From Psychrobacter sp. UBA3483 (GTDB lineage Bacteria; Pseudomonadota; Gammaproteobacteria; Pseudomonadales; Moraxellaceae), in assembly GCF_002377905.1 (NCBI RefSeq), contig NZ_DFQS01000064.1, forward strand, positions 1 through 45,483: a stretch of DNA of 45,483 nucleotides, read 5' to 3'. Within the stretch, counting starts at the first letter, position 1; every line of letters begins with the position of its first letter. Below, piece after piece: positions 42,923 to 45,483 of the stretch. The notes beneath the pieces are model-generated. The model did no database searches, had not been told where the DNA came from, and was given only the letters and a program-made list of their open reading frames with translations. Made by a program: the position numbers and the translations under genes.

Positions 42923-44191
42923 ATGAATCTTACTGAACTAAAGAAAAAATCAATCGCTGAGCTATTGGCCATCGCCAAAGAAATGGGCCTTGATAATATG
43001 GCGCGTAGCCGTAAACAAGACATTATCTTTGCTATCTTAAAAACCCACGCCCGTAACGGCGAAGCCATCTACGGCGACGGTGTGCTTGAGGTACTTCCTG
43101 ATGGTTTTGGCTTTTTACGCTCATCAGAGGGCTCTTATTTAGCAGGCCCTGACGACATTTATGTCAGTCCCAGCCAAATTCGCCGTTTTAGTCTCAAAAC
43201 TGGTGACAGTATCGCGGGCACCATTCGTCCGCCAAAGGATTCTGAGCGTTATTTTGCGCTACTAAAGGTTGGTGAAATCAACTTTGATACCCCAGATCGC
43301 TCGCGTCATAAGCTGATTTTTGAGAACTTAACGCCATTATTTCCAACTGAGCAATTAAAGCTAGAGCTTGGCAATGGCACCACTGAAGATTTAACTGGTC
43401 GTATCATCGATCTGATTGCCCCGATTGGTAAGGGACAGCGCTCGATTATCGTTGCACCGCCAAAAGCGGGTAAAACCATGCTCTTGCAATCTATTGCTCA
43501 GTCTATCACCCGCAATAATCCTGAATGCTACCTTATCGTCTTGCTCATTGATGAGCGTCCAGAAGAAGTGACCGAGATGGAACGCACCGTGCGCGGTGAA
43601 GTCGTTGCCTCAACCTTTGATGAGCCACCGCAGCGTCATGTCCAAGTCGCCGAAATGGTCATCGAAAAAGCCAAACGTTTGGTCGAGCACAAGCAAGACG
43701 TGGTCATTTTGCTTGACTCTATCACCCGTCTTGCCCGTGCTTACAACACCGTCATTCCATCATCTGGTAAAGTATTGACCGGTGGTTTGGATGCCAACGC
43801 CCTTGAGCGTCCAAAACGCTTCTTTGGCGCGGCGCGTAACGTTGAAGAAGGCGGCAGCTTAACCATTATTGCCAGTGCCTTGATTGATACGGGTAGTAAA
43901 ATGGACAGCGTGATTTTTGAAGAGTTCAAAGGCACGGGTAACCAAGAAATCACCCTTGAGCGTGACTTGGCTGAAAAACGTGTCTTTCCTGCGATTAATA
44001 TCAAAAAATCGGGCACCCGCCGCGAAGAGCGTCTGCTTGATGAAGATAAGCTACGTAAAGTTTGGATATTGCGTAAGCTTTTACAACCGATGGATGGCGT
44101 CCAAGCGACTGAGTTTCTACTTGATCGCTTAAAAGAAGCCAAAACTAACGATGAATTCTTTGAGCAAATGAAACGTAAGTCACAAAACTAG
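42923..44191 (+). CDS. rho: Transcription termination factor Rho
   Basis: This hexameric RNA-dependent ATPase ends untranslated transcripts. At 422 residues it is close to the 419 of E. coli. The N-terminal helical domain (MNLTELKKKSIAELLAIAKE) is followed by the cold-shock-like RNA-binding fold with RNP1 DGFGFLR (60-66). The ATPase follows, with Walker A PPKAGKT (179-185), VVILLDSITRLARAYN and the R-loop region GTGNQEITLERDLAEKRVFPAI. No inserted low-complexity segment of the actinobacterial type is present. The start has a weak ribosome site after a long leader, consistent with tight control. A hairpin terminator follows. Confidence 0.98.
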   Translation: MNLTELKKKSIAELLAIAKEMGLDNMARSRKQDIIFAILKTHARNGEAIYGDGVLEVLPDGFGFLRSSEGSYLAGPDDIYVSPSQIRRFSLKTGDSIAGTIRPPKDSERYFALLKVGEINFDTPDRSRHKLIFENLTPLFPTEQLKLELGNGTTEDLTGRIIDLIAPIGKGQRSIIVAPPKAGKTMLLQSIAQSITRNNPECYLIVLLIDERPEEVTEMERTVRGEVVASTFDEPPQRHVQVAEMVIEKAKRLVEHKQDVVILLDSITRLARAYNTVIPSSGKVLTGGLDANALERPKRFFGAARNVEEGGSLTIIASALIDTGSKMDSVIFEEFKGTGNQEITLERDLAEKRVFPAINIKKSGTRREERLLDEDKLRKVWILRKLLQPMDGVQATEFLLDRLKEAKTNDEFFEQMKRKSQN

Positions 44192-44216
44192 ACCGGTAGC
44201 ATGACTTATAGAATAA

Positions 44217-44244
44217 AAAGGACCACTTTATGTGGTCTTTTTTA
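44217..44244 (+). terminator. Terminator after rho
   Basis: GACCAC and GTGGTC pair around TTTAT, preceded by A5 and followed by T7. It lies 26 bases beyond the stop codon. Confidence 0.88.
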
Positions 44245-44485
44245 TTTTAACAATGACTTATCTGCAAAAAACAGTTAGCGGACTATCATTATAAATACAA
44301 TAACCATAATCAAAACCCCTACTAATGAGACAGTGAAGTAACATAATTTACAGTTTATTTGCAAAGCTTAGCGTTTCTACTACGCCTTGATAGGGATAAA
44401 CAAGCTATTATTAAAAGTAGTACAGACATATTTAGATACATCCTGTATATTGGATTTCAAACTTGACGACTTAATAGGTGATACC

Positions 44486-44731
44486 ATGAAATTTGCTAAA
44501 ACTTTTGCACTAACTGCGATTGCAAGCTCAGCTTTGATGATGGGCGGTTGTGCTAATAATGGTTATGGTTATAACAGTGGCTTGAGCAACACTGCTAAAG
44601 GCGCTACTGCTGGTGCAGCTGCTGGTGCTCTTCTTAAGAGTGGCGGTAACAGTAAAGACATCGCTCGTGGTGCAATTGGTGGCGCAGCAATCGGCGGCGC
44701 AGGTGCTTATATCCTTGACCAAACTCGTTAA
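44486..44731 (+). CDS. Glycine-zipper lipoprotein
   Basis: This small envelope lipoprotein has 81 residues. A signal peptide (MKFAKTFALTAIASSALMMG) ends at a slightly atypical lipobox MGGC, predicting lipidation of the Cys near residue 21. The mature part has Ala/Gly-rich glycine-zipper stretches (TAKGATAGAAAGALL and ARGAIGGAAIGGAGAYI) typical of the Gly-zipper 2TM families (OsmB or SlyB-like). AGGTGATACC is a good ribosome site for this ATG. A longer frame from 44387 adds residues without signal-peptide character. The predicted lipoprotein would be a substrate of Lnt. It is a single gene, bordered on the right by the IS3 element. Confidence 0.85.
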   Translation: MKFAKTFALTAIASSALMMGGCANNGYGYNSGLSNTAKGATAGAAAGALLKSGGNSKDIARGAIGGAAIGGAGAYILDQTR

Positions 44732-44753
44732 TCGCTATTCGTTAGCTATCAGT

Positions 44754-44783
44754 AAACCATTGTTTTAATTAAAATAATGGTTT
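44754..44783. repeat. Long AT-rich palindrome between lipoprotein and IS
   Basis: AAACCATT and AATGGTTT enclose TTTTAATT and AATTAAAA, forming a nearly perfect 30-base palindrome with one central mismatch pair. It has no T-run and lies 53 bases before the IS end. It could be a weak lipoprotein terminator. Confidence 0.5.
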
Positions 44784-44835
44784 ATGAAAATCTTTAACAA
44801 AGACTGCTAATAAGCAAAAAGCCTGCAATGGATTT

Positions 44836-45483
44836 TGAACTAACCCCCTAAACTTGGACAGTTTAAGTTTAGATCAAGGACTGAGCTCTGTACTTAACAG
44901 GACTCAGTCCTTTTAGTTTAAGCTGAATTCTTTCATGATTATAGTAATGCATATACTCATGAATTTGTTTTTCTAAACCCTCGATGGTTTTAGGTTTCTC
45001 AATATAAATAGTCTCACACTTAAGCGTACCAAAGAACCCTTCCATCAATGCGTTATCTAAGCAATTTCCTTTTCGGCTCATACTTTGCTTAATGTCATTC
45101 TCTTTAAGCGTACTCACAAACGGTTTCATCTGATAATGCCACCCTTGATCTGAATGTAGCGTTAGCTGCTCCTTACCCTTGCGCTTTGATGATATGTTTT
45201 CAACCGCGCGCGCAAGCATCTGTTTGACCAAGTCATATACGGGTCGTCTTGAGAGCGTATAACTGATGATCTCATTGTTATAGCAATCCAGTATAGGAGA
45301 CAAGTACAACTTATCCTCTCCTACCTTAAACTCAGTAATGTCAGTGAACCACCTGCGATTGGGTGCTTTCGCTCTGAACTTACGCTTGACTCTATTCTTA
45401 GCAATGACGCCGTAATGTCCCTTATAGGATCGATACTTTTGCCTTCTGATTCTAGCAGTCAGCTTAAGCTGTCCCATAAGCCT
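44836..45483 (-). mobile_element. IS3-family insertion sequence, one end only
   Basis: The terminal inverted repeat appears to start at 44836 with TGAACTAACCCCC, close to the TGxACTGACCCC ends of IS3/IS150-type elements. The transposase reads leftward, so this is its 3' end. The other end and the first frame (orfA) lie beyond the window, so length, repeats and target duplication cannot be checked. The IS sits after the lipoprotein gene and does not break it. Confidence 0.75.
44869..45483 (-). CDS. IS3-family transposase OrfB, partial
   Basis: This is a DDE integrase-core transposase. RSYKGHYGVIAKNRVKRKF is the usual segment after the helical domain. RRWFTDITEF gives the first Asp, LTLHSDQGWHY the second Asp, and NCLDNALMEGFFGTLKCE the Glu, so the triad is intact. 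The C-terminus YYNHERIQLKLKGLSPVKYR is typical of the IS150 subgroup. The reading frame reaches the edge of the window: the first Met (45477) is part of the usual RLM-x-x-LKL stretch, so the real start lies outside. Frameshift production of OrfAB, normal for this family, cannot be seen here. The last codons sit within a 10-bp stem (44876-44912). Confidence 0.93.
   Translation of the reverse strand, partial: RLMGQLKLTARIRRQKYRSYKGHYGVIAKNRVKRKFRAKAPNRRWFTDITEFKVGEDKLYLSPILDCYNNEIISYTLSRRPVYDLVKQMLARAVENISSKRKGKEQLTLHSDQGWHYQMKPFVSTLKENDIKQSMSRKGNCLDNALMEGFFGTLKCETIYIEKPKTIEGLEKQIHEYMHYYNHERIQLKLKGLSPVKYRAQSLI

Noticed and set aside
44387..44485. Longer start for the glycine-zipper lipoprotein
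   Set aside because: The extra 33 residues would bury the signal peptide; the internal ATG has a good ribosome site.
1..45483. CRISPR array, tRNA or rRNA gene
   Set aside because: No regularly spaced repeats of CRISPR type and no tRNA-like cloverleaf were recognised by eye on either strand; tRNAscan or an Rfam search would be decisive.

Overview
The window looks like chromosomal DNA of a gammaproteobacterium of the Moraxellaceae, most probably Psychrobacter. This is inferred from the AT-leaning composition, the protein styles (acidic or Asn-rich N-terminal extensions on AnmK and FabF), and gene pairs such as corC-lnt and trxA-rho. It was judged by eye, without a database search. Nearly all of it is core housekeeping sequence; the only clear mobile element is a partial IS3-family copy at the right edge.

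Layout. Positions 1-220 carry two consensus-like sigma70 promoters in tandem that fire leftward out of the window, as expected upstream of an rRNA or tRNA operon. Positions 395-5709 hold a uracil-DNA-glycosylase-like protein, upp, an SDR oxidoreductase, an unknown protein with a faint ADP-ribosyltransferase-like C-terminal pattern and a possible leader peptide, an alpha/beta hydrolase, a DUF1653 protein and a GNAT acetyltransferase. Positions 5770-11039 hold tyrS, divergent anmK, fabF and a coiled-coil protein. Positions 11162-18596, all leftward, hold a three-domain aminopeptidase P, a POT peptide transporter, a small anchored low-complexity protein, lnt and corC. Positions 18939-29262 hold a DUF4105 membrane protein, a YcgN-type cysteine-cluster protein, a dienelactone hydrolase, a giant DUF2339 membrane protein, the ribosome-assembly GTPase YlqF, two tandem paralogous unknown proteins and mutY. 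Positions 29362-37881 hold tesB, rapA, and a sensor kinase with a two-receiver response regulator that has no recognisable output domain. Positions 38141-45483 hold a 2-hydroxyacid dehydrogenase, a Baeyer-Villiger-type flavin monooxygenase, an RluA-type pseudouridine synthase, trxA, rho with a long structured leader, a glycine-zipper lipoprotein and the IS3 transposase.

How genes relate. AnmK (murein recycling), Lnt and CorC (envelope), FabF and TesB (fatty acids), PepP and the POT transporter (peptide uptake and breakdown), RapA and Rho (RNA polymerase recycling and termination) are mostly independent units. Many convergent or tail-to-tail pairs are separated by clear, often bidirectional, hairpin terminators. 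The likely co-transcribed sets are GNAT/DUF1653, the two paralogous unknowns, and kinase/regulator. corC and lnt keep their conserved order but have a hairpin between them.

The most unusual material is not a classical island. It comprises a short MITE-like intergenic repeat present twice, the tandem paralogous pair, the ART-like unknown behind a leader peptide, a structured rho leader, and a 13-base palindrome shared by two gene leaders. I found no CRISPR array, tRNA or rRNA gene inside the window, and no obvious defence island.
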